From the NCBI GenBank assembly GCA_016219015.1, contig JACRCL010000031.1, positions 123,384 through 187,383 on the forward strand: DNA of 64,000 nucleotides. The letters are read 5' to 3'. The position numbers and the translations under genes are program-made. Of this stretch, positions 33,243 to 40,765 are shown piece by piece. Within the stretch, counting starts at the first letter, position 1. Each line of letters opens with the position of its first letter. The stretch comes from Deltaproteobacteria bacterium (lineage in GTDB: Bacteria > Desulfobacterota > GWC2-55-46). The notes beneath the pieces were generated by a model that saw nothing but the letters and a program-made list of their open reading frames with translations, did no database searches and was not told where the DNA came from.

Positions 33243-34043
33243 CTACTCACTGATGAAATACCCCCTCGTGCCGCCATCGGTTTTTACACGCCAAACCTGA
33301 TTGCCCTCTCGCCGCAGGGTCTCACCTCCTGCTATTGTTATTCCTTGCGAAAGGTCTTTTAGTTTTCGCTGAGTTAAAGGGTCTAAATGATGCCACGGAG
33401 TGATGGGCACAGAGGTTTCAGTCCCAATTACGCTTGGATTATATGGTTGCGACCAGCAGGCATTGTCATAGTAGTAATAAAGGGAATTGTTTGCTTCGTT
33501 ATAGGTACTGTTGAAATAACCTCTGATATTGCTATTATTGAAACCGTCGGGTCTCCTAAGAAAGTCAGATACTTTTTCTACATTACCCTTGTCACCGAAG
33601 CCTTCGTGCCACATGCCGTAAGCGATCTCCGTCAAGCTATAGCCGCTTAGTCTCGGGTCAACGGTCACCTTTTCCGCCATACTCCAAACTTTCTTAATCC
33701 ATGCCCCCATAACAGCTATCTGAGACGCGCTATCTTTCCTGCTCAAATCTGAATCGAGATTACCTCCAAAGTTATTATTATAATTATTGACTGCCCGGTT
33801 CCAAGTATCGCCATTCATCTGCCCCAAGCCACGCTCAGTCTTCGAGAGACCTTTCGCATCCGGATTAAATCCTGACTCTATACCCATCGTAGCTATTCCA
33901 AAGGCTACCTGCTTTTGCGTAAGCCCCATGCTTGTCCACTTAGATACGGAATCAGAAATTATTGAATTCTTTCGCTCCTCCGTAACCTTGCCCGCGTCAC
34001 CGCCTTTTTTGATTTTGATATTGCCCCAACGAATAGAACCCAT
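33243..34043 (-). CDS. SLT/lysozyme-like peptidoglycan hydrolase without signal peptide, tagged C-terminus
   Basis: 266 residues. The transglycosylase-like core has the catalytic Glu56 in TMGIESGFNP and the following GLGQMNGDTW, typical of SLT or g-type lysozyme folds that cut the glycan strands. There is no signal peptide. Residues 220-266 match the last 47 residues of the M23-like protein at 14142-14855 at about 35 positions, ending GGTRGYFIS. AGGAGG, formed by the last codons of the upstream gene, lies eight bases before ATG, so translation is coupled to its secreted partner. It lies between tRNA-Glu end copies, as island cargo. Confidence 0.85.
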   Translation of the reverse strand: MGSIRWGNIKIKKGGDAGKVTEERKNSIISDSVSKWTSMGLTQKQVAFGIATMGIESGFNPDAKGLSKTERGLGQMNGDTWNRAVNNYNNNFGGNLDSDLSRKDSASQIAVMGAWIKKVWSMAEKVTVDPRLSGYSLTEIAYGMWHEGFGDKGNVEKVSDFLRRPDGFNNSNIRGYFNSTYNEANNSLYYYYDNACWSQPYNPSVIGTETSVPITPWHHLDPLTQRKLKDLSQGITIAGGETLRREGNQVWRVKTDGGTRGYFISE

Positions 34044-34048
34044 GCCAT

Positions 34049-34990
34049 TTACCTCCTGCCAAGATCATATTCTATCAATTTAAATTTCTCTCCACTTACG
34101 TAATGAAATGCAGCATTCCACATGGAAATGCCTTCAAGAAGAGGGACAACCAGTTCGTATTGTTCCTTGTTAGCTCCCAACATGAACTTTATCTCATCGA
34201 TATTCAACCCCTTTGCCAGATACCCGTAAATGTAATATGCATCAGGTTTTGCCTTTAATCTATTCTCAGATTTTTCGCGCTCAAACAAAGACTTGTACAA
34301 TACCGGATTGAGGTTCACTTGCAGCTTATCACCAATTATCTTAAGATAGAGTTCAAATTCCGGTTCAAAACCATATCCCCTGTAAATTTTGAGTTTAACT
34401 TCAGGATTACCGTCGCCATCAATATCTTTAATATCCTCCATCCATGAAAAACTTGAATTTTTCCCTAAAAAAATCCCAAATTTAGTCGTTTCTTCAACAT
34501 ATGCAGAAATGAAATCTAATCCGTACTTATCCCCATGCGCTCCCCCAATAACATCCAGTAATTTTACAGAGTCATTGGTATACTTGACTAAAAACATCAA
34601 ATGACTATGCCCGGTAACAGAGCCATAACCCGGAGCGTCTATAATAAAAAAATTATTATAAAAACCGATATTGATGTCACCACTTAGGTCATATTCATCT
34701 GATTGGACAAAATAAAACCTACTGCCTCTGATTAAAAAACCAAGCCTTCCGAGCTCATTATTATTATCTGACAAATACCTGTATTCCCCGGCTTTTATAT
34801 CAGTGCCTGGAAATATAATCACAGGTCCATACGATTCCGGCTCATTGCGGGAGTCTATCTTTTTCAGTACGAACTCCCCTGAATAAGACTGAGGGACAGA
34901 TGATAAAAAAGCCGACAGGAAAAAAAACAGCGCTAACAAGAGCTTCCCTGACAGAAGATCATTTTGATATTCTCTTTTTTTATTTAGCAT
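34049..34990 (-). CDS. Secreted protein coupled to SLT-like hydrolase; candidate immunity protein
   Basis: 313 residues from the ATG at 34990 (GGAG six bases before). The N-terminus has a long hydrophobic signal segment (about 15-37). The mature part is beta-rich with DIDGDGNPEV (189-198), like the DTDGDGITEL of the secreted protein at 13063-14085. The last 70 residues look helical (AYYIYGYLAKGLNIDEIKFM is the clearest part). The gene ends five bases before the hydrolase start. I infer a periplasmic partner that protects against or controls the hydrolase. No family recognised; AT-richer than core genes. Confidence 0.75.
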   Translation of the reverse strand: MLNKKREYQNDLLSGKLLLALFFFLSAFLSSVPQSYSGEFVLKKIDSRNEPESYGPVIIFPGTDIKAGEYRYLSDNNNELGRLGFLIRGSRFYFVQSDEYDLSGDINIGFYNNFFIIDAPGYGSVTGHSHLMFLVKYTNDSVKLLDVIGGAHGDKYGLDFISAYVEETTKFGIFLGKNSSFSWMEDIKDIDGDGNPEVKLKIYRGYGFEPEFELYLKIIGDKLQVNLNPVLYKSLFEREKSENRLKAKPDAYYIYGYLAKGLNIDEIKFMLGANKEQYELVVPLLEGISMWNAAFHYVSGEKFKLIEYDLGRR

Positions 34991-35233
34991 TCTGTTCTCC
35001 ATTATATATAATGTTTCTTTTCTGTACCGGATTTTTCATGTTATTGTTCCTAATACGGAATCCTGCGAATTTATTCTGCCCTTAAACGTATTCCTCAAAT
35101 TCCCGATTCATTTTTTGTATCAATTAACTTAATTTCAAAAGATTTGCAAATAAAAAGCTCTGATATCAGCTATGGTATCAGAGCTTATAAAGGAATCTAA
35201 ATTTTCTAACTATAACTAAAAAATTCCCAAAAT

Positions 35234-35376
35234 TGGCGTCCCCACGGGGATCGGAGGCTCCGCCTCCCCGGCAAGGTAAGAAGCACTTCAATATCGCTTG
35301 CCTTATTGCTCCCTTTGGTCGCAAGCCGACAAGCGCTCCGGTCGAACCAGAGGGTTCTCTCCCTCGTGGGGACTTC
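35234..35376 (-). other. tRNA-ended structured element
   Basis: On the minus strand it opens with TCCCCAC and closes with GTGGGGACGCCA, which would pair as a seven-base acceptor-like stem identical to the tRNA-Glu ends. Between them are hairpins GAGGG...CCCTC and GGAGGC...GCCTCC. There is no tRNA body or anticodon arm. It may be an attachment-site derivative, or an RNA excised with tRNA-Glu. Confidence 0.45.
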
Positions 35377-35388
35377 AAAATACAAAAA

Positions 35389-35414
35389 GGGGCCGCGTAC
35401 GCGGCCCCTTTTTT
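35389..35414 (-). terminator. Terminator of the tRNA-Lys/tRNA-Glu operon
   Basis: GGGGCCGCG/CGCGGCCCC perfect stem with a TA loop, an A-run on one side and a T-run on the other. It works in both directions and lies eight bases beyond the tRNA-Glu CCA. Confidence 0.85.
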
Positions 35415-35421
35415 AAATGCT

Positions 35422-35497
35422 TGGCGTCCCCACCGGGATTCGAACCCGGGTTACCGCCGTGAAAGGGCGGTGTCCTTGGCCTCTAGACGATGGGGAC
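35422..35497 (-). tRNA. tRNA-Glu (TTC)
   Basis: 76 bases with encoded CCA. Acceptor GTCCCCA/TGGGGAC, anticodon stem CCGCC/GGCGG with loop CTTTCAC giving anticodon TTC, and T-arm CCGGGTTCGAATCCCGG. Its 3' end is copied at 33071 and 35234. Confidence 0.95.
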
Positions 35498-35515
35498 TTG
35501 TTTTTTTATTTGAAA

Positions 35516-35591
35516 TGGTGAGCCGCCCGGGACTCGAACCCGGGACCACCTGCTTAAAAGGCAGATGCTCTACCACCTGAGCTAGCGGCTC
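35516..35591 (-). tRNA. tRNA-Lys (TTT)
   Basis: 76 bases with encoded CCA. Acceptor GAGCCGC/GCGGCTC, anticodon loop CTTTTAA giving TTT, and T-arm CCCGGGTTCGAGTCCCGGG. It lies 18 bases upstream of tRNA-Glu in the same transcript. Confidence 0.95.
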
Positions 35592-35631
35592 AAAAGCCTG
35601 GGTTGAAAATCAATAACCAAATTAACCTAAA

Positions 35632-35661
35632 ATTATTATCATAACACCCATGTAATGTCAA
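35632..35661 (-). promoter_or_regulatory. Promoter for the tRNA-Lys/tRNA-Glu operon
   Basis: On the minus strand, TTGACA (35656-35661) and AATAAT (35632-35637) are 18 bases apart; GATAAT at spacing 15 is an alternative. The tRNA-Lys 5' end is about 40 bases downstream. Confidence 0.6.
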
Positions 35662-35729
35662 CCAAGTTTTAGGCAGGCGGACGGGTAAAAAGAAGGTTAA
35701 AAGGACATTTCCAAATCGGGCGCTCGGCC

Positions 35730-35850
35730 TATATAAAAGGCAAACACCTTTCTACAATCACCGGGGTCCCGCACTTTTAAAGCGGGCCGGCCAAACTATA
35801 TAAAAGGCAAACACCTTTCGACAATCCCCGTCATTTATGGCGGGTAATTT
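35730..35850 (+). repeat. Duplicated TATATAAAAGGCAAACACC unit
   Basis: Two direct copies start at about 35730 and 35795. Each runs TATATAAAAGGCAAACACC, then TTTC, then ACAATC and a GC hairpin. The second ends in CCCCGTCATTTATGGCGGG. An inverted third copy lies at 37006-37056 and a fragment at 37283-37310. Confidence 0.65.
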
Positions 35851-35861
35851 TCATCTTCCCG

Positions 35862-35972
35862 CAACTTTTCTTCGGGGAACTTCGACACATAAGGAAAATT
35901 TCGATCGATTCGCTCGGCTTGTCCCCGCTGAAGCAGGGGATGCGCTCGCTGTGTGTGTTCAATCTCGACCGC
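35862..35972 (-). repeat. GCGAGCG hairpin unit, copy 2
   Basis: CTTCGACACATAAGGAAAATTTCGAT followed by CCCCGCTGAAGCAGGGG and GCGCTCGCTGTG matches the core of the 1336-1611 element. The key shared parts are CTTCGACAC, GATTCGCTCG and GCGCTCGCTGTG. Confidence 0.65.
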
Positions 35973-35992
35973 TCGCCCGGCCCATAGGGCGG

Positions 35993-36370
35993 CTACATGT
36001 TCCTCAATTCCTTAAGCGTATCCCTGACGGCCTTTTTCTTTATGCTCTTGAGCATTATGTGCACGCCGCAGATAAAGTCCTCTTTCTGCGCCGGGGTCAG
36101 CGACCGGTAAAGCTTTACAAGGAGCCTCTCCCTCGCGGCCTCCGGGGTTTCCAGGTAGGGGCGCTGCGGGGTGAAAAAGTACGAAGGGTCCTTCTCCATC
36201 GCGTCCCCGAGCTTCAGCCACTCGCCGGTGGTTATGGGGATGGCCCCGTTTTCCTTGCGGACATAAGTCGTCCTGTCTATGCCAAGGCGCCTGGCGACAT
36301 ATTCCTGCCTCAGGTCTTTCTCCTCCCTTAAGACCTTCAGGCGGTTCAATATTTCTTTTGTCGTGAGCAT
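35993..36370 (-). CDS. XRE-family helix-turn-helix protein, paralogue B
   Basis: 125 residues from the ATG at 36370; the upstream extension has no ribosome site. The N-terminal HTH (EEKDLRQEYVARRLGIDR) and KENGAIPITTGEWL match paralogue A at 31893-32138. It has an extra C-terminal helical region (about 65-125, LTPAQKEDFICGVHIML). It follows the HEPN gene on the same strand at about 120 bases, so it might regulate that gene or act as its antitoxin. Confidence 0.85.
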   Translation of the reverse strand: MLTTKEILNRLKVLREEKDLRQEYVARRLGIDRTTYVRKENGAIPITTGEWLKLGDAMEKDPSYFFTPQRPYLETPEAARERLLVKLYRSLTPAQKEDFICGVHIMLKSIKKKAVRDTLKELRNM

Positions 36371-36489
36371 CTTCTGGCAGAGTGTCGTTTTAAGGGGAGA
36401 GCCTGCTTTCAAATGTTTCTACGCCGTTTGAACCCTGCCGTAATCCGCCCGACACATCTTGGAGCGGCGCCGCCCGGTGCGAGGTCAGG

Positions 36490-36876
36490 TCAGTTCTTTA
36501 CAAGTCTCCTTAAAAAGTCCTTCACCTCGAGGAAAAAATCCCGCGCCTGATGCATCCTCAAGAGAGCGTCGTTTTCAGCGTACTCGACCGAGGTATTGAC
36601 GCCCCACTCCTTCCGGGCCTGCATAAGCCTCTCTATGGCCGGGTCGAGCTTGGAGCTGAACCTGCCGAGGTTCGCCGTAAAACCCGAGAAATGCTCCTTC
36701 GGGGGGTTATTCCCGCTCGTTAAGAACGCCGCGACAGCCGAGTGGCACGCGGAGTAATATGAAGATAGCACGGAAGGGGTAAAGAACCCATGTCTGTGAA
36801 GGAGCTCAGCCGCCTTGAGGTATTCCTCGGCTTTGCCCAATTCGGATTTTATCTTGTCCCTGATCCTCTGGTCCAA
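36490..36876 (-). CDS. HEPN-domain protein
   Basis: 128 residues, all helical. AEEYLKAAELL, SSYYSACHSAVAAFL and the last helix QARDFFLEVKDFL fit the HEPN fold used in ribonuclease toxins and regulators. An Rx4-6H-like pair may be R106...H108 (LLRMHQARDFF), but its spacing is short, so RNase activity is uncertain. No MNT nucleotidyltransferase partner is adjacent. XRE paralogue B follows it. Confidence 0.75.
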   Translation of the reverse strand: MDQRIRDKIKSELGKAEEYLKAAELLHRHGFFTPSVLSSYYSACHSAVAAFLTSGNNPPKEHFSGFTANLGRFSSKLDPAIERLMQARKEWGVNTSVEYAENDALLRMHQARDFFLEVKDFLRRLVKN

Positions 36877-37338
36877 ACAAACTCCTCTGACGGAAACCTT
36901 TAAAATGAACGTTAATTGCTTTTAATAACCCAAAAGCGCGGCCATGTCAAACAATATGCTCGCCTGCGCGGAAGGGCCTTGAAATTGACCGTGGTTCAAT
37001 TACCCCCGCCATAAATTGCGGGGATTGCCCGCAAGGCGCTTGCCTTTTATATAGCTCTTTGATGCCCCTTAAAAGGGCAAACCTTCCGCAGGGCAACCGA
37101 TTAAAAAAGGCCTATATTACAAATATCGGCAGTAATGACGTTTTTCTTGAAAGAAAAGTACGGACAGGGTTATGGGGCCAGTGCCGTAAAAACCTCTGAA
37201 TGGGTATGCCAGCCTTGACCCGCCGCTAAAGCGGCGGATCAAGGCTGGCAAATAAAAATGACCCTCCGTACCATCAAAATTCTACGTCATTTATGGCGGA
37301 GAATTTTAATCAGATTGTCCGGAGGTTTTCTTTATAGT
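36877..37338. other. Intergenic with repeats before lptF
   Basis: It contains an inverted TATATAAAAGG unit (37006-37056), a long hairpin (37207-37250) and a CGTCATTTATGGCGG fragment (37283-37300). No gene seen. Confidence 0.6.
37207..37250. repeat. Long GCCAGCCTTGA hairpin upstream of lptF
   Basis: TGCCAGCCTTGACCCGCCGC pairs with the mirrored right arm in a 21-bp stem with one mismatch and an AA loop. Shorter arms recur at 12793-12824. There is no T-tract. Confidence 0.65.
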
Positions 37339-38598
37339 ATGATTGGGGGAATGTCCAGACTCATAAACACATACATATTCAAGGAGATAAGCGTCCCGTT
37401 CCTATTAAGCCTCGCGGTGCTTACAGCCACCGGGCTCCTCAGTAAGACGGTCAAGCTAATAGAGCTCATCGTCACCCACGGCATAGGCCCATCCTTCATC
37501 TTCTGGTTCATAATCTCCGTGATACCGTCGTTCATCATCTACACCATACCGGTAGCCTTCATCATAGGGGTGCTCGTCGCCTTCACCCGCTTAAGCTCGG
37601 ACAGCGAGATAACCGCCATGAAGGCCGCCGGGGTGAGCCTGTTCTCCATCATGAAGCCGGTGATGCTCGTCGCGTTCGTCGCCTATCTCGCAACACTTAC
37701 CTTCACCCTGTATCTCTTCCCGTGGGGGAACATAAACTTAAGGAACCTCCTCTTCGAGGCCGCAAAGGCGAAGCTCGTCTCCGGCATAGAGGAAAAGACG
37801 TTCTACGACAAGTTCAAGGGGGCCGTGCTGTACGTAGACCACCTTAATATAAAGACGGGCGAAATGGAGGGGATATTCATTTCCCAGACGGGGTCCGTCG
37901 GCAGTACGGCGGGCGCGAAGGCCCCCGGTACCCCCGGCGGCCCGGCCGGGGCCGGGGCTCAGGCCGGGCCGGGGGCCGAATCGACCATTTTCTTCGCAAG
38001 CAGGGGCGTCTTCTCCCCGCCCACGGAGGAATCCACGGTATACCTGAAGCTCTATAACGGCACCATCCACAGGAAGACCGAGAACAACGGGGCGTACCAC
38101 ATAGCCGACTTCGAGTCCTATGTCCTTGAGCTGAGCATAGCCGGGTCGGACTCTGCCGCGCCGGGGAAACGGCCGAACAGGGAGCTGTACATAAACGAGC
38201 TCACCCGGAGGATAAAGGAGATAAGGGCAAAGGGGGAGCGGACGGCCCCGTACATGATAGACCTTCACAAGAGGTTCGCCCTGCCTGCGTCTGTCTTCGT
38301 CTTCGCGCTCCTCGGTGTCCCCCTCGGCATACAGAAGATACGGGCCGCCCGGTTCACTGGCTTCAGCGTCGCCCTCGCGGTGGTGCTCTGTTATTACGTG
38401 GTATCTACCGCGCTCGAAGCGCTCGGCGAGAACGGCAGATTAAACCCCGTGCTTGCGGTCTGGGGGTCTGACATAATCTTCCTGGCCGCGGGCTTTTATA
38501 TCTTCCACGCGGCCGCGAAGGACAGGCCGATCGACCTCGGCTCGCGGATAACCGATCTCGCTTCACGCTTAAGGCGCGGGCGCGCCCATAAAAGATGA
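37339..38598 (+). CDS. lptF: LPS export ABC permease LptF
   Basis: 419 residues from the ATG at 37339, with GGAGG 13 bases upstream; ATG 37351 is possible. YjgP/YjgQ-type permease of the LptBFG complex that extracts LPS from the inner membrane. N-terminal helices (VPFLLSLAVLTATGLL; FIIYTIPVAFIIGVLVAF) include the coupling motif DSEITAMKAAGVS. A periplasmic beta-jellyroll follows, then C-terminal helices with FALPASVFVFALLGVPLGI. Residues about 185-214 are an Ala/Gly/Pro-rich insert not usual in the family. It lies one base before lptG. Confidence 0.93.
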   Translation: MIGGMSRLINTYIFKEISVPFLLSLAVLTATGLLSKTVKLIELIVTHGIGPSFIFWFIISVIPSFIIYTIPVAFIIGVLVAFTRLSSDSEITAMKAAGVSLFSIMKPVMLVAFVAYLATLTFTLYLFPWGNINLRNLLFEAAKAKLVSGIEEKTFYDKFKGAVLYVDHLNIKTGEMEGIFISQTGSVGSTAGAKAPGTPGGPAGAGAQAGPGAESTIFFASRGVFSPPTEESTVYLKLYNGTIHRKTENNGAYHIADFESYVLELSIAGSDSAAPGKRPNRELYINELTRRIKEIRAKGERTAPYMIDLHKRFALPASVFVFALLGVPLGIQKIRAARFTGFSVALAVVLCYYVVSTALEALGENGRLNPVLAVWGSDIIFLAAGFYIFHAAAKDRPIDLGSRITDLASRLRRGRAHKR

Positions 38599-38599
38599 G

Positions 38600-39673
38600 A
38601 TGAAGATACTCGAAAAATACATACTCTCCGAGTTCTCGAAGCTGCTTGCGATAGCGGCGCTCTCTTTCATCGTGCTCTTTATCATGGTGGACCTCTTCGA
38701 GAGCATGGACAACCTGATTAAGTTCCACGTGCCCTTGCTCTCGGGCCTGGCGTTCTTCAGCTACAAGTTGCCCTTCATAATAACCCAGGTCGCTCCCGTG
38801 GCCGTCCTCGTGGCAGTGCTCCTGTCGCTGGGCATACTCGCAAAGCACGGGGAGATAACCGCCATGAAGGCCGGGGGCGTAAGGCTATTACGGACGGTAG
38901 CGCCGCTCCTTTTCTCCGGGCTCGTCATAAGCATCGCCGTAATACTCCTAAACGAGTACGTGACGCCGGGGGCGATGAAGAAGGTGGACACCTTCAGGAA
39001 GCAGTGGTTCGGCGTGCAGGGCGGCTCCTTCGGCAAGGAAGGCGTCTGGGTGAGGACGGGCAACGGCATATTCAATATAAGGCAGGTAGACCTGAACAGG
39101 AACGTGCTCCGGGGCGTGACGCTCTACGTCATAGAAAAGCCGTTCAAGATAAAGAGCCGGGTCTACGCGAGGCAGGCCGTCTGGAAGGACGAACGCTGGT
39201 TCGCGCCAACGGCCACCGTCTGGGCGTTCGACGGCGGGGGGGAGGCCGAGAGCCGGGAAGCCGAGGGTATCACCCTTGAGGGGCTCGTAGAGCCGGCGGA
39301 CCTCGCAAGCGTAGAGAACCTCCAGAAGAACATGAGCTTCAACGAGCTGAAGAACTACATAAAAGGGCTCGAGGCGGACGGCTACGACCCGTCGAGGTAC
39401 AGGATAGACCTCTACGGCAAGATATCCTTCCCGCTCGTCAATTTCATAATGGTGCTCGTGGGCATCCCCTTTGCCCTGAAGACCGGCAGGCACAGCGGCA
39501 TAGCCGCTGGCGTGGGCTTGAGCGTCGTGATAGCCTTCAGCTACTGGGTAGTCTACGCCCTCACGAGGTCGCTCGGTCAGAGCGCGATACTGCCGCCGTT
39601 CGTGGCCGCGGTCTTCCCGGACATACTTTTCCTCGCCATAGGCGCGCTCATGTTCGGGTACGTGAGGCAGTAG
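38600..39673 (+). CDS. lptG: LPS export ABC permease LptG
   Basis: 357 residues. It is the second permease of LptBFG, with three N-terminal helices, GEITAMKAGGVRLLR as the coupling motif, a periplasmic jellyroll (about 125-255) and C-terminal ISFPLVNFIMVLVGIPFAL. The start ATG is one base after the lptF stop, so the pair is translated together. LptB is not in the window. Confidence 0.95.
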   Translation: MKILEKYILSEFSKLLAIAALSFIVLFIMVDLFESMDNLIKFHVPLLSGLAFFSYKLPFIITQVAPVAVLVAVLLSLGILAKHGEITAMKAGGVRLLRTVAPLLFSGLVISIAVILLNEYVTPGAMKKVDTFRKQWFGVQGGSFGKEGVWVRTGNGIFNIRQVDLNRNVLRGVTLYVIEKPFKIKSRVYARQAVWKDERWFAPTATVWAFDGGGEAESREAEGITLEGLVEPADLASVENLQKNMSFNELKNYIKGLEADGYDPSRYRIDLYGKISFPLVNFIMVLVGIPFALKTGRHSGIAAGVGLSVVIAFSYWVVYALTRSLGQSAILPPFVAAVFPDILFLAIGALMFGYVRQ

Positions 39674-39802
39674 GGGGGGAGATATTTTGAAAGGATTCAT
39701 TAAGTCCTATAATAAAACGAGTTTCTACTTACATATTGAAAAACATAGATGATATTGTTATATTTTCAGTAATCCACTGAATACCTCATTAATGGTAAAG
39801 AA

Positions 39803-40765
39803 ATGTCATTATTTAATCAAAAATTACCCGAGATAAGCGGTTCTTATTCGCAAGATAGCAACATCGTCCTACACGAAGGGGATACATACGGATTCCTGCG
39901 TAAACTGCAGGATAATCTAATAACCCTTGCCATAACTTCACCTCCATACAATATTGGAAAAGTCTATGAAAAGAAGGCTAAGATAACTGATTATCTGGCT
40001 GAGCAGGAAAAGATCATCGGTGAGCTCACCCGCACTTTAAAGGACAATGGAAGCATCTGTTGGCAGGTAGGCAATTACGTCGATAAAGGCGAGGTCTTCC
40101 CGTTAGATATTTTCTACTATGACATTTTCAAAAGAGCGGGCCTGAAACTTAGGAATAGAATCGTTTGGCACTTCGGGCATGGGCTTCATGCGTCTAAAAG
40201 GTTCTCAGGCAGATATGAGACAATTCTGTGGTTTACAAAAACAGATGATTATATCTTCAACTTAGACGATATAAGAATACCTTCTAAATACCCTGGTAAG
40301 CGATATTACAAGGGACACAGGAAGGGACAACCCTCCTGCAATCCTTTAGGGAAGAATCCATCAGATATATGGGAAGTATTAGCGCAGGACTGGGAAAACG
40401 AAATCTGGAACATACCCAATGTCAAATCCAACCATCCTGAAAAGACGGTTCACCCATGTCAGTTTCCGATAGAATTGGTTGAGAGATGTGTTCTTGCATT
40501 GACTAATGAAGGAGATTGGGTGCTGGATCCATACTGCGGAGTCGGCAGCAGTCTAATCGCTGGCGTAAAAAACAACAGAAAAGTTATGGGGTGTGACAAG
40601 GAACACGAATATACAAAAACCGCCAAGCAGAGGATTACTGATTTTTACTCAGGCACTTTGAAGATGCGTCCTATTGGAAAGCAGATATTTGTGCCTACTG
40701 GCAGAGAGAAGGTATCGCAGGTGCCTATAGAATGGGAAGAATACTCGAAGAGAGTTAAACAATGA
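39803..40765 (+). CDS. Type II DNA methyltransferase, beta class (probably m4C)
   Basis: 320 residues. Catalytic motif IV TSPPYN (45-50) precedes the SAM-binding motif LDPYCGVGSS (241-250), the order of beta-class methyltransferases. The SPPY form is usual for N4-cytosine enzymes, and an A-T rich coding style sets the gene apart from lptG. Its ATGA overlap with the next gene, a BglII-like endonuclease, makes a restriction-modification pair. I infer that it protects the same GATC-centred site. Confidence 0.9.
   Translation: MSLFNQKLPEISGSYSQDSNIVLHEGDTYGFLRKLQDNLITLAITSPPYNIGKVYEKKAKITDYLAEQEKIIGELTRTLKDNGSICWQVGNYVDKGEVFPLDIFYYDIFKRAGLKLRNRIVWHFGHGLHASKRFSGRYETILWFTKTDDYIFNLDDIRIPSKYPGKRYYKGHRKGQPSCNPLGKNPSDIWEVLAQDWENEIWNIPNVKSNHPEKTVHPCQFPIELVERCVLALTNEGDWVLDPYCGVGSSLIAGVKNNRKVMGCDKEHEYTKTAKQRITDFYSGTLKMRPIGKQIFVPTGREKVSQVPIEWEEYSKRVKQ

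Larger units (their letters stand above)
34991..35421. other. Leader, tRNA-like element and terminator
   Basis: The left half is AT-rich promoter-side sequence of the secreted-protein gene. A 24-base arm pair around 35155-35190 (AAAGCTCTGATA...TATCAGAGCTTAT) forms a terminator-like hairpin. The right half holds the tRNA-ended element and the tRNA terminator. Confidence 0.6.
35592..35992. other. Intergenic: tRNA promoter and repeats
   Basis: This stretch holds the tRNA promoter, the duplicated TATATAAAAGG unit and one copy of the hairpin unit found at 1369-1479. No gene seen. Confidence 0.7.

Noticed and set aside
35730..35850. CRISPR array
   Set aside because: There are only two spaced copies, the repeat is not constant, and no cas gene is present.
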